Positions 10,480 through 21,710 are shown, counted from the first letter of the stretch. The stretch: 64,000 nucleotides of DNA from Podarcis raffonei (GCF_027172205.1 NC_070614.1:48672001-48736000), one strand, 5' to 3'. The notes: a model not told the origin generated them from the sequence alone. Numbers and translations: made by a program.

Positions 10480-12420
10480 AGCATAAGAGAGACTGGAGAG
10501 TAACTGGAAAAACAGCCTTCTCAGCTTGGCACTGCTGCAAGAAAAGCAGTTGGAACTTCTCTAGCATCCAGTGCTCAGCTGGGAGTGGAGTATGCAAGGT
10601 CTAGGTGGCTCCCTGATCCTTTGCAGCTTTGGAAATGTTCAGGGAAGCACCTAGCAACCTTCTAGCTGCTCTGATAGTCACTGCTTGGCGGAAACAGCAC
10701 CAAACCTTTCAAACAGCAGCAGCATCTGTAGGAGAGCAATCAAAGGCTCTCTAAAGTCCTGTGTTCACCTAGGAAAAAGGTGGGCAGTGCTCTCCTCCCC
10801 CTTTGGCTGTGGCTTTGGAAATAATGGAGAACATCCTAAAATCCACCTAGCTTCTCTGAAGCATACAACCTTGCAATGCACCAAATATTTTGGCTCTGTA
10901 GCAGCAGAGCTGGGTGTTTTTTTTGCTGAGGAGGATGGGAAATTCTCCTGGCATCCCCATAGTTTCTCTGCAACTGGTTTCTGAGCTGGGATAAATGCAA
11001 GCTATTTAGACTATTGCAGATAGCGCAGGGGTTGAGGGAGAAGCCAGTGTCTTTCTGAAGCTCATTGCTGAGCTCGGGAAGGCTTCAGCTCAGCCGTGCC
11101 TTTGGGAACAATCATGGGGTAAGCTCCTAGGATCTGCTAGGATCTCAGTGCTCAACGGAGGGTCATACAAGCCATTTGGATCTACAGCAGCTATACCCGA
11201 GCTATAACTATCTCTCTGGCTGGTGGTCACCTTGGGAAGTGTTGGGTCCACACTCAGCTGCAAATTTGCAGAGGCTAAGAACTACTACTGGGGTCATACC
11301 CTTCTCTTCTCAAAAGCTCTGTGCTAAGCTGGGATGAAAAAGCTTTCAAGCTAAGCATTGGGCTTCAAAGAAGGGCACCATCCAACTCATGAGCTGGTAG
11401 GAAGATTGTAGGAGAGCTCGGGTATCCAGCCTCCTTGAAATCAAATTCTCAGCTAGGAGAGCTGTGTGTCTCCTGGCTTCAGTAAAGGCAGAGATTGTGG
11501 ATAGGGCACTTGAAGTACAGCCTGCAACACTACTGGCAGGTACGCAAGATCTGAGCTCAGTGGTAACTTTCAGTAAATCTCAAAGGTAACAACCAGCTTC
11601 TTTCCTTCACCACAGTTAATGGAAGCCCAGCCTTCAGCTGGAATATGTGCCGCCCTTTCCATTCAGCCCAGTGAAGAGCACTAGGTCTCCTTACCCCTCT
11701 CCCCCAAAGCACTGCTTTTGGATAGGCCTTAAGCTAACTTTGCAAAAGCTGGGAAAGTGCAGAGAGGTTTTCCACACCTCCAGTCCCACCATACAGCTGG
11801 GATAGTCGCATGCAACTCAGGTTGCTGCAGGTAAAAAAAAAACCTGTTCTTCCTGGTTCTTGCCAGTGAGACTCAGGAGTGAGAACCCAGCGTTTATTAG
11901 TTTGCACAAACTAACTGATTCAGTGGGATATTTCCCAAAATCTGAACACTGGGCGTTGTCCAGTAAGACTTTTTATAGGATTTACACACAAAGATTACAT
12001 ACATACAGAGCCCCCAAACATCTGCAAAGGATAGCTGGCAAAAACCCACTGGATATCACTTTTCCGGCCTGCACCTCGACGTGCCAGCCCTTGGTAGCCC
12101 CTTTGTTGCTTACTAAAAAATGCTTGCATAGACAAAGTTCTGAAGCTACATGCCTACTAAGAGGGAGTTGTAGCCTTAATTTAGCTAGCATAGCTGGTTC
12201 ACTCCCAAATGCTGCCCTTATCCTATCTTTTGGTGTCTCCAGCAACGAAGCAGCAAATTCGGCTGTTTGTGTCTCTTGTGGACAAAAGGGAGCTTTTGTG
12301 AGCCAAGGGGTTTTAACAGAACCCCAGTGTCTCATTAAAGGGGCTCTTTTACAAAGACCCCCAAATTCCCCCCAATGCCTCAAGGTGAACTCCACCTGAG
12401 ATTCCCCCAGCTCAGGAACC
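10480..12420 (+). promoter_or_regulatory. Switch-like tract 5' of IgM-b/c
   Basis: About 1.9 kb unusually dense in AGCT and CAGCT/GCTCAG words (for example tgctcagctgggagtg, gctgagctcgg, ctcagctcagccgtg, gtgctaagctggga). AGCT is the preferred AID target motif of vertebrate switch regions. The period is irregular, less ordered than in the two upsilon switch regions further right. It lies about 3 kb 5' of the mu CH1 at 15,362, where a switch region should be. Its presence before a second mu gene suggests that gene is reached by class switching from an upstream mu. Borders are approximate. Confidence 0.6.
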
Positions 12421-15361
12421 TATTGCTTTGCACAGAGAGCAATTCAGGGTGTCCTAGGGATACAGGAAGCAGCCTTATACTGAGTCAGACAACTTAGTCC
12501 ATCTAGCTCAGTATTGCGTACACTGACTGGCAACGCCTTTCAGCCCAGAAGTGTATTCAGTCCTATCTGGAGATTCTCTCGATTGAGTCTGGGATGCTTA
12601 TCTGAGAGATATGAATGGCATCAGGAAGGCCAAGAGGAGCAGCTGGTCATGTCTCAGCCTCCCCAAAGCTTGGCACACTCAGCCAAGACACACAAGCCTT
12701 CAGCACCATCCCTGAAACAGTTGTGGGACATCTGAGCTCTGTAACTCACTCAGTAACCCCAGAGATTTAATGCTTAGCTAGGAGGTGAGCAAGCATCACA
12801 ACCAAGTCCCTTCTTTGGGAAGGTTTCTGCTGGTCCTCTGGGGCCAAAGACAGCAGAGGGAACTGTGCACAGTTCTTCCATGCATGTGGCTGCTAAGTGA
12901 GCAAGATACTGCTCACCGAAATAAATTGCAGTAGTACAGCATAAAAAGTGTTTTAAAATCCCTTTGTACATTGCATGGGAGAGTTTGGGGATGAAGAAAG
13001 TGTGCCTCCTGGGACACAACTCCAGACCTTTGTTTTATCCACACAATGTAAAGAAATATTGTCTATGTGTATATGTTTTGAAGGAAAATATATTCTGATA
13101 TTCCCGTGACTGTCAAAGCTCAAGGACTTGTGCTTTGCTTTATTGCTATGCTGCAAGCCTGTTTAGCAGTAAATACATGGGGGCAGACTCTGAGAAAAGG
13201 GAGAATGTGTTAGGAGCAGGACTTACTTTTTTTCAGCCGGAACTCAGTTCTGGCACCTCTTAGGTGGGTGCCATTGCCATTCTAAGAAAACAAGTTCTGG
13301 CACCTCTTTTTTCCTAGAAAAATAGCACTGATTAGGAGGTGCATTAGGTAAGTTCATTCTGATTGGTCTGGGTGATAGCAGACTCGGATTGGCTGCAGGT
13401 TATAAAGTGAGGAGTTAATTTTCGCAGTTGAGCTAGAGGGAAATGAGCTGAAAAGAGAGATGTGAGGAAAAGACCAGAGGAAAGCTGAGGCCTGAATATT
13501 AATACTTATCTGGTGCAGATCAGCAGAAGGGAGCCAGGGGCTGAGTTTGTTTCAGAGGCTGCACTATGCCAAGCTCTTACTAGATGAAGATTACAAAGCA
13601 ACTGCATCTGCCTGCTGTGATTAGGAAGGGAGTCCAATGCCAATTTTAAATGTGTGTGTTTTTACAACTGCAGAATGAGTGTAATAGTGCTGATTCTGTA
13701 GGTCAGGCGGGCGCATGTGGTGTAAGTCAATCTTGTGAGTAAATAAACCCAAGGATTGTAGACATAGATGGCTGGGGTGGAGGTTTAGGGGATGTCAGCA
13801 ACAGCATTGCTTGAGTCTTTATTCTGTTGAGGCATGGGCAGAGTGCAGTTAGCACACCAAGTGAAGTGTTCAATTGAACCCAGGACATTGTTTGCAGAAA
13901 AAAATACGCCAGACAGTTCAGTAAGGTCAGCAACAGTGTATTTTACTGACAGCTAAAAGAACAACTATGTACAAGTATAAAGTGATTCTGCCTCTGTCTG
14001 CCTCTCAGAATAGAGCAACTAAAGTCTTTCCAGGAAAAACACTTTCTGCCAGAGATCCAACACAGGAATGTTACCTTCCAGCAAGTCACACTACTTGTTA
14101 CAAACACAAGGCTAGTTATACTCTCTCATGTGCTGTGTCATTTGTGGCACAGGTTCCTTGAGCTCATGACCTCAAGCTGTAGATGCAAGCATTTACACTT
14201 AATCAGCCATGACTTGGCTTTTCATCTGCAGGCATAAATTTACGAACTCCAACACTCCAACAGCAAGCACCTTTAAGACCCCAGTGTAAGCATCAGTCTT
14301 CCCTGATGTACACAACATCTCCTTTCATAAGCCAACAACCTTGGCTAAAAGCTCACCCTGTAAAGAGTGAGGGTTCCCATCTCATGCCTAAATCCCCACT
14401 ACCAGCTACTAGGAAGTTCTCAAACATTCCGAGTGAATAGGTGGCATTGGAAAATTGAAGAAGCACAAATACTTAAGCATGGTGAGGCTGAGGAAACTGG
14501 CTTTCCCATTGCACATGCACAATCCAGGGTGTTTTAGCCCACTAGAGACTTTACCTGTGTGTAGCTGGAAGGGTTTTCAAGAGGGTGATGGGTAGAATCA
14601 GAGGAGTACTTTGTCTACAAATCTTATCATTCTTTCTTTGAGCTTGAAGGGGGTCATAATTCTCTAAATAAAAAACATTCTGTGAACGTTCTTAGTCCTT
14701 GTAATGCTCTTTGGAGTGGGGGCGGTTGCTATTTCAGTCCTTTTTTCATTTTTTGTTTGTTTATCACCTGAGTGAGATTTCTCTTTATAGCTGGGAGTGT
14801 CAACACGGTCTGTGGACACTTCAGTCTCACTGCCCTCCTGGATAGTGCGCTAGAAAGAAAATAGAAATATTATATACTCTTAATACACATTAAGAGTAGC
14901 CAGTGTGGTGCCCTTCAGATGTTGTTAGGCCCCAGTTCTCATCATTCCCAGCCGACATGCCCAGTGGTGGGATTCGTAATCTGGCAATATCTGACAGGTA
15001 CCACATTCTTTGCCTTGTCCTACATGCCCAAAGTCATGAGAAACGCTTTGACAATCCTGTAAGGCACACCAAGTTTCCCCTACTCCCTGCCCCATATTCC
15101 ATATTAACAATGAAGACCAAGAAGCAGTTGAGCAGTTGAGAACTAAAAACAGAAATAAGGTGATACCTCAGGACCCTGAAACATGCCTCTTGTGGTCAGA
15201 AAAACAGCATCAGAATAACTCATCTCAACAATAGCACACATACGTTAATGTTTCTTTCTCTACAAAACAATAGTTCATTACCTTTCAGATAGCCAATCTC
15301 AGCTGAAGATTTTACATCTTCCAAAAACACTCTATCCTTTTGTTTTTCTTCTCTCCCACAG
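12421..15361 (+). other. Spacer and I-CH1 intron region of IgM-b/c
   Basis: No coding sequence recognised. At about 12,462-12,535 there is the 3' part of the tRNA-derived SINE seen complete at 31,690, in inverse orientation (ggaagcagccttatactgag). Around 13,220-13,330 there is a duplicated word (tctggcacctctt). At about 14,905-14,965 a fragment resembles the palindromic repeat at 35,530. The final bases form a good polypyrimidine tract before CH1. Confidence 0.5.
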
Positions 15362-15664
15362 ATCCTCCAGTTGCCCCCACCGTTTTCCCACTTATTCCAT
15401 CTTCTGAGTTCATTACAAATGATGGAAATATCACCATTGGGTGTTTGGCCAAGGGTTTCCTGCCTGACCCAGTCGCTTTCTCCTGGAGCAATGCCACTGG
15501 CGAGACCTTCGAGATTAAGAAATTTTCTTCCATCAGGTCCAATGGGGCTCTCACCGTAAGCTCCCAGGCGGTTATTTCTGCTACTGCTTGGAGCAATTTC
15601 AATCCCTTCTATTGCACAGCTGCTCACTATGCAACAACCAGGACAGTACGAGTGGTTCGTCAGC
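15362..15664 (+). CDS. IGHM: IgM-b/c CH1 exon
   Basis: First constant domain, which packs against the light-chain constant domain. The acceptor is ctcccacag; the exon is 303 bp, and the donor cagc|gtaagt leaves phase 1. It begins DPPVAPTVFPL and has GCLAKGFLPDPVAFSW (compare GCLAQDFLPD in human Cmu1) and the second cysteine in FYCTAAHY, so the class is mu-like rather than upsilon-like. Sequons are NIT and NAT. The segment LIPSSEF stands where mammalian mu has LVSCENS: the Cys that normally bonds the light chain is replaced by Ser, and the domain has only its two intradomain cysteines. Confidence 0.92.
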
Positions 15665-16443
15665 GTAAGTGAATTTATTTGTCTTTTCTTTCTTTCTTTC
15701 TTTCAAAAAACAACATTACCCAGCAGCCAACAGCAACACAAACCAGGAGATTAGCATCAAGTATGTATCTTGCATCCAATTAACTACCTAGTTCCTAAAG
15801 TGCTATACAGTACATCATTTTATCTTCTTGACACAATGAACAGTTATGTAAGTCCAGTTCAGAACTAAGACATTCCTGCATTGGATGTTTATTTATTTAT
15901 TTCAAGGAGAGAAAGGAGAGGAGAGAAACTTGCCCTTGATTTAAGATGAGAAATAGTGTTTCTTTCCCCTTCCCCTTGTCCCATGTCTAGAAAGCATGGG
16001 TCCGAGCAATTTTCCTTTCCCCAGACAAAAACTGCTCTTCACTGCTGAATTGGAGCAAATGTCAAACCAACAAAAACCTGACTGATGTTTCCTCCTATTC
16101 AGCAACAAAGACTATGCATATGACTACCCTGTAGCTTGGGAAATGAACTCTTTACCTTCTCTGTTTTTACTCTTAAATTTGTTCTGAGGCTGCGCCCTGC
16201 CTCTGCAGGCTGAACCCAACTCACATTTGGTTTGCCTCAAATGAAGCCCTGCTCCAGTTGATTTAATGTGAACGTGCTTCTCTAGAGTAGGCCAGGCACA
16301 CAATCTGCTAGAAGACAATCTCGTGAATTTGGTCTGCAGATCTCTCCAGATAGGAATACCTCCAGTTGTATATCTTACCCTTGGGTTGCTGGATTCATCT
16401 GCGATGAAACAGTTACTTTGCACTGTTTTCCTTCCTTCTCAAG
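15665..16443 (+). other. CH1-CH2 intron of IgM-b/c
   Basis: A 779-bp intron with a short (TTTC)n run at about 15,685-15,704 and otherwise unremarkable sequence. It ends in the pyrimidine-rich acceptor tgttttccttccttctcaag. Confidence 0.7.
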
Positions 16444-16767
16444 CACTGAACCCAGCCACTCCACCTAACATTATCATCAGCACACCACGCCTAATGGATT
16501 TTGTGGGGTCCCCCTTAAATGCCACCATCACCTGCAATGCTATTAATCTGCACACTGAGAAAACCACGCTCCAGTGGCTGAGGGATGAAGCAGTTCTTGA
16601 ATCGGATGGCCCCACTACCATTTCAACCTCAAAATGCAATCACAGCCTGAGGAGTGAGCTAACAGTCACCAAGAGAGACTGGGACAACGGCAAGAAGTTT
16701 TCCTGCAAGGTGTTCAACAAGAAATTCAATGGGATAAGGAACATCAGCAAACCCCTTATATGTGGCA
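16444..16767 (+). CDS. IGHM: IgM-b/c CH2 exon
   Basis: Second mu domain, which takes the place of a hinge in IgM. The exon is 324 bp between ctcaag and a|gtaagt, phase 1. It has the intradomain cysteines in ITCNAINLH and FSCKVFN, and the C-terminal LICG, equivalent to the interchain Cys at the end of mammalian Cmu2. Sequons are NAT, NHS and NIS. An additional Cys (codon 16,635-16,637, in TSKCNHS) sits between the core pair; it has no counterpart in human Cmu2 and might make an extra bond. The last 59 bp are duplicated at 20,376-20,434. Confidence 0.92.
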
Positions 16768-17498
16768 GTAAGTTGAAAATTCCATCCGGAAACTGGTTTG
16801 CCGTTCCAACGCAACAGGGGCAGATCTAATCTTGTCCTCAGGAAGAAGCACTCAATATATTTGGTCGCATTCCAGAAATATTCGTTGATTAACACAGCAG
16901 AGATTCTAGTTTATTTGCTAAAACTCATCTAGGATTTCATCAGAATCTATATATGTCTACAGGCTAAACCAGAGGAGGACTTGCTCTAGAATACTGAATT
17001 ATCAGTATCCTTCAGCATATTCTAGGATACTGCTGGAGTAGATCCAACCTTGGTTTTAGTGTTACATGAGATATTATGGCAGTCATTGCCCCCATTTTTT
17101 TCTACTGAGCCAATACTCACATTATTTTTATAGACAAAAAACAAACATAGTCTCCTTGTATTTTGTTTTTAATATTTCCCCTAATGAAGGCTTTTTGTAT
17201 TTGGGTTTATACAAAGCACAGTGTAGAAACACTAGATCTGGCACACCAGTGGATCACTAAGGAAACAAACTTGTGCAGCAGCTGGCAAGGACTCCTATCT
17301 ACAAGACCTTCTCCAATCTATATGGTGCACACAAAAGATGGGGAAATTCTCAATTTTAGTTGACCATAAAAATAGAACTCTTCTGTACATTGGATGTTTG
17401 AATCAGATATATGTTGGAGATTAAGGGCAAACAAGTTTTGAGGTGCCAATAGAAGTTAGTCTGCTGTGGAATTGAATGCTCTTCTTACTTCTTTTTAG

Positions 17499-17834
17499 AT
17501 CTTCCTGTCCCTGTCAAAGTTGAGACCATCCAGCCTTCCTTTGTTGATATTTTCCAAGCCAAGACGGCCATTCTGACCTGCAGAATTTCGAACATACCTA
17601 AGGACCAAGATCTTAAGGAGCTGAAAGTCACCTGGACACGAGCAGATGATGGCCAACCCCTAGAGACTATCCTTAAACAGTCCCAAGAACAAGAAAGCAG
17701 TGGGATGCTATTCAAGGATGCAGTAGCTACGGTGCATGCAGATGAGTGGAACAAAGGGGAAACTTTCAACTGCAAAATTATTCACCCAGCTTTATTTCCC
17801 TCAATGGAAGTCAGATCCTTGCGCAAGCCTCAAG
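17499..17834 (+). CDS. IGHM: IgM-b/c first CH3 exon
   Basis: Third mu domain, 336 bp, acceptor ctttttag, donor caag|gtaggt, phase 1. It begins DLPVPVKVETIQPSFVDIF and has LTCRISN, VTWTRADDGQP, DEWNKGETFNC and the end EVRSLRKPQ. VTWTR and DEWNKGE match VTISWTRQNGE and DDWNSGE of human Cmu3. The residue aligned with human Cys414, which bonds monomers within the IgM polymer, is His here (codon 17,735-17,737, TVHADEW). The second CH3 at 21,375 has Cys there. Otherwise the two exons differ at few positions. Confidence 0.92.
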
Positions 17835-19164
17835 GTAGGTGTCTATTTTACATCATCCTACAAAAATGGCTAACAACCTTCAATGTCACTTTTTTTAAGG
17901 ACTTTGGCTTTACCAGACTCCAGAAGGCTCAGAATAGTTTTCTTCTGCCCCAACAATCATTAAGTATAGATTTTCCCCAACCTGGTGTCCTCCAGCTATT
18001 CTGTACTAAAATTTCTAATGGATATGAATATTTGGTTACATATATCGCCTATTTTTTAGATATATGTTTATTTTTAGCATTCTTTCCCCCCCCCTTTCCT
18101 CTTTTTCTTTCTTCTATTTTGTTATCTTTATTTGTTATTTGTTTATATGGCATATATGTTTTTCAGCATATGAATAAACTGAAAAATTGTTAAAAAATAA
18201 AAATATCACCTTTGACTATTGGTCATGCAAACTAGGGCAGATATCTTTCATAGTCCAAAATATCAGGAGAGTAGCATTTTGGGAATCTCAGATTTGATAC
18301 CTGAGTCTAAGGCTTTGGCAGACCTAAAGATGTCTCCATTTCAATTGCTTTAATTCCAGGTAGTACTTTTTTATCACACTTCTTATTTTAATAATTCCTC
18401 TTATTTCTCTGGGTGCCTAATGAGATAGACCAAACTGAGTTACAATGGTGTGACTGAGACCAACCAGTGTGAACTTTAAGAAATTCAAATGTGGGTTTCC
18501 AACTTCCAAAGCAAAAATATTTCACCACTTAGTTTCTGATCACAAATTTCAGGTCACACTAATCTGCAGCATCAAAACTGTATTCATGGCCTTCTGTTTA
18601 GGGACAAGCTGTGCCCACGAAGGCAAAGACAACCCACCAGCCACGTATTGTGTGGCATTTCATGTGCCTTTTTCAGACAGGCAACCAAAACAGAACAACA
18701 ATTTAGCTCCTAGTAGGCTATCAAAAATCCTTGTTATTGTCCATGTGGCTTAATGGGTCATAAATGATACAAGACTGCTCTTAGAGTAGATGAAGCTCCC
18801 ATTCTAAGCCCACCTCAGCAATGAAGAGATGATGTGTCTGCATTGGCTTAGTGGGAATGTGAACCATAGTCTCTCCGTTTCTCTTATGCTCTTCCACTCT
18901 TTTTAAGTACATGCACACACTGAGCAATGGACCATGTCATCCCAGTCTTTAATAAAAATCCAGATTTAGAAAGCCATTGCATCTGGTCATCTTTGCTCAA
19001 TGTCCAGGTCACCTGATATAAGACTTCTACCATTCATCTTATGTCTTCATCTGACTCTCTCAAACCATACGAATGAGGTCATGGTTAAGAAAGGAAGGAA
19101 ACAAGATACTTTTAAAACCATGCATTTGATATTCTCTTCATTCCCCCCTCCTTTAACCTTCCAG
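17835..19164 (+). other. CH3-CH4 intron of IgM-b/c (first copy)
   Basis: Resembles the intron between the second CH3 and CH4 (21,711-22,830), including the shared words ggcaaagacaa and cagccacgtattgtgtggca. About 18,010-18,200 is an A+T-rich LINE-like tail segment (tttttatttgttatttgttt) absent from the second copy. Confidence 0.65.
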
Positions 19165-19559
19165 ATGGCAACCCCTCTGCTCCACATATCTACATCCTTC
19201 CTCCTCCTTCGGATCAGCTGGCTCTGCAGGAAACAGCCACCGTCACTTGTTTGATGAAAGATTTCTCCCCTCCTGAGTTCTTTGTCAAATGGCTGCGGAA
19301 TGATGAGCCCGTGGATGCTTCCAAATACTTCACCAGCACAGCCACCCAGGAGTCCAAGGCACCCAAGCGGTATTATGCCTATAGCATGCTGAACGTCAAC
19401 GCAGAAGAGTGGAATTCTGGAACTACTTACACTTGTGTGGTGGGGCATGAGATGTTGCCCCTCCAGACGTCTCAGAAGACCATAGACAAGAATACGGGTA
19501 AACCAACTGTTGTCAACGTCTCCCTCGTGCTCTCCGACATCGCCAGCACTTGCCAATAG
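19165..19559 (+). CDS. IGHM: IgM-b/c first CH4 exon with secretory tail
   Basis: 395-bp exon, acceptor accttccag, ending in TAG. It has the same mu CH4 features as the exon at 744: LMKDFSPPEFF, the TYTCVVGHE cysteine motif and a secretory tail with NVS and a penultimate Cys (SDIASTCQ). The internal donor ACG G|GTAAAC has its exon end at 19,497. Spliced normally after CH1-CH2-CH3 and polyadenylated at 19,742, it gives a standard four-domain secreted mu chain. No M1 follows before another CH3; because all borders are phase 1, the internal donor could join in frame to the CH3' at 21,375. It shares LMKDFSPPEF and DASKYF with IgM-a against the third copy, but VVGHE and SDIAS with the third copy. 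Confidence 0.92.
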
Positions 19560-19741
19560 CCATTCTTGTCAAGCCTCCTGCACATCTTTCTCAGCTTCCT
19601 AATTCTGCCAGCATCTGCTTTCCCTTCTTGTGTCTCCATTTGTTTAATTATTAGCCATTTGTGGAGGAAAAGAGGGGTGATGTACCCTGAATGTTGTAGA
19701 ATTAACTGGCCTCATCTCTTTCAAGTAAAACAATAGTTTGG

Positions 19742-19747
19742 AATAAA
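19742..19747 (+). terminator. Secretory poly(A) signal of IgM-b/c first CH4
   Basis: One AATAAA about 183 bp after the stop, aligned with the second of the two hexamers after IgM-a CH4. The other hexamer reads aagtaaaa here. It is the only intact canonical signal found close behind either CH4 of this gene. Confidence 0.8.
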
Positions 19748-20013
19748 GAAAGTTTATCGAAACATAAGAAGATAATTCTGTCTTGTGGTTAGAAATGGTG
19801 ATAAGGGGGTTAATGTTAATTCCCAGTCACACAAATGTGAGATGAGGTCTCTACCCCCCTTTGAATTGGATGAGAAATTAAGCTTCTACCCACTCAAATA
19901 TGATCTGGAATTTTCACATCGTGATAGAATCATTAGACACCCAATCATCCATGATTATGTCTGCAGGACTTACTGTTTCCAGAAATAACTTTGTCCATTA
20001 GGTGCATCATGAT

Positions 20014-20060
20014 GGAAGAATCTAGAGCTTTATTAACAAGCAGGGCATATAAACATATAG

Positions 20061-20092
<32 letters not shown>

Positions 20093-20375
20093 GTTATGGT
20101 TGCTTTTGTTATCATTGACAATGGCTACTACCTACAATGGCTATGTTCCCCAGAGGGGCTGGGGAAACCAAGCCAAATCGGCAGGGTATTATTATTATTA
20201 TTATTATCATCATCATCATCATCATCATCATCATTATCGTTATCATTCCACCTCCACGGTTGGAGACAATCTGCCTCTGAATAACGATCACTGGCAACCA
20301 CTGTTGCATTCAAGTCCTGCTCATGGACTTTCCAAATGTATCCAGTTGACCACTGGGAGAACAGAATGCTAAATG
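20014..20375 (+). repeat. Interspersed repeat split by an L2 3' end, at the deletion junction
   Basis: The outer repeat (tggctactacctacaatggc ... cacctccacggttggagaca) is interrupted by ccccagaggggctggggaaa with a triplet tail (ATT)n/(ATC)n at about 20,188-20,247, the reverse complement of the L2 3' end seen at 42,483 and 55,735. It also contains (AATC)n at 20,061-20,092. The same nested structure follows the third CH4 (23,440-23,790). Here it is cut off after atgctaaatggg and joined directly to CH2 sequence. Confidence 0.75.
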
Positions 20376-20434
20376 GGTGTTCAACGAGAAATTCAATGGG
20401 ATAAGGAACATCAGCAAACCCCTTATTTGTGGCA
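20376..20434 (+). pseudogene. Remnant of a mu CH2 exon (last 59 bp)
   Basis: From ggtgttcaac to ttgtggca, followed by the donor gtaagt, it matches 16,709-16,767 of CH2 with very few changes; the encoded piece includes FNGIRNISKP. It has no acceptor and lacks both most of the domain and the first core Cys, so it cannot serve as an exon. The following intron also matches the CH2-CH3 intron of the first set (16,768 on). It marks the 3' side of a deletion that removed the start of a third mu gene. Confidence 0.9.
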
Positions 20435-21374
20435 GTAAGTTGAAAATTCCATCCAGAAACTGGTTTGCCGTTCCAACGCAACAGGGGCAGATCTAATCTT
20501 GTCCTCAGGAAGAAGCACTCGATATATTTGGTTGCATTCTGGGAATATTTCTTGATTAACACGACAGAGATTCTAGTTTATTCACTAAAACTCATCTAGG
20601 ATTTCATCAGAATCTATACATGTCTACAGGCTAAACCAGAGGTGAACTTGCTCTAGAATACTGAGTTACCTTACCTAAACAGATTCTAGGGAAAGGTCTG
20701 AAGACACATACTGCAGAAACAGTATCCTTCAGCATATTCTAGGATACTGCTGGAGTAGATCCAACCTTGGTTTTAGTGTTACATGAGATATTACGGTAGT
20801 CATTGCCCCCATTTTTTTCTACTGAGCCAACACTGACATTATTTTTATAGACAAAAAACAAAGTCTCCTTGTATTTTGTTTTTAATATTTCCCCTAATGA
20901 AGGCTTTGTGTATTTGGGGTTTTACAAAGCACAGTGTAGAAACTCTAGATCTGGCAGATCAGTGGATCACTAAGGAAACACACTTCTGCAGCAGCTGGCA
21001 AGGACTCCCATCTACAATACCTTTTCCAATCTATATGGTGAACACAAAGGATGGAGAAATTCTCAATTTTAGTTGGCCATAAAAATAGAACTGTTTTAAT
21101 TGTCTGTTTTAACTGCGAGTCTTTTAGTTCTGACCCTCTTACAGTTGTTTTAACTGAATGTTTTTATTTGTTTTTAGTTTTTATCTGTTTTAATTATCAG
21201 TTTTGTTTTTTACCCACTTAATATTCTATTCTCTGACTGCTGGTCTATGACAGTAATAAACTGATTGATTGATTGATTGAATCAGCTATATGTTGGGGAT
21301 TAAGAAAAAACAGGTTTTGAGGTGTCAATAGAAGTTGGTCTGCTGTGGAACTGAATGCTCTTCTTCTTTTTTAG
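20435..21374 (+). other. CH2-CH3 intron of the second domain set
   Basis: Resembles 16,768-17,498 closely, with an extra A+T-rich segment at about 21,092-21,280 (tgttttaactgaatgttttt) that looks like a LINE or SINE tail with (TTGA)n. It ends in a good acceptor ttctttttttag. Confidence 0.7.
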
Positions 21375-21710
21375 ATCTCCTTGTGCCTGTCAAGGTTGAG
21401 ACCATCCAGCCTTCCTTTGTTGATATTTTCCAAACCAAGATGGCCAATCTGACCTGCAGAATTTCGAACATACCTGAGGAGCAAGATCTTAAGGAGCTGA
21501 AAGTCACCTGGACACGAGCAGATGATGGCCAACCCCTAGAGACTATCCTTAAACCTTCCCAAGAACAAGAAAGCAGTGGGCTGCTATTCAAGGATGCAGT
21601 AGCTACGGTGTGTGCAGATGAGTGGAACAAAGGGGAAACTTTCAAATGCAAAATTATTCACCCAGCTTTATTTCCCTCAATGGAAGTCAGATCCCTGCGC
21701 AAGCCTCAAG
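21375..21710 (+). CDS. IGHM: IgM-b/c second CH3 exon (CH3')
   Basis: 336 bp, intact acceptor and donor (caag|gtaggt), phase 1, open throughout. It begins DLLVPVKVETIQPSFVDIF and ends EVRSLRKPQ. Differences from the first CH3 include TVCADEW for TVHADEW (codon 21,611-21,613), restoring the cysteine equivalent to human Cys414, and FKC for FNC. It can be reached in frame from CH2 at 16,767 by skipping the first CH3-CH4, or from the internal donor of the first CH4. Nothing suggests pseudogenisation, although it lacks CH1 and CH2 of its own. Confidence 0.9.

Noticed and set aside
11860-12399. Open frame of 179 codons on the + strand
   Set aside because: It overlaps the right end of the switch-like tract and has no domain similarity; stop-poor composition explains it.
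20376-20434. The short CH2 piece as a functional hinge-like exon
   Set aside because: It has a donor but no acceptor at its start, and the sequence before it is an interspersed repeat cut at the same point in which the sister copy continues.
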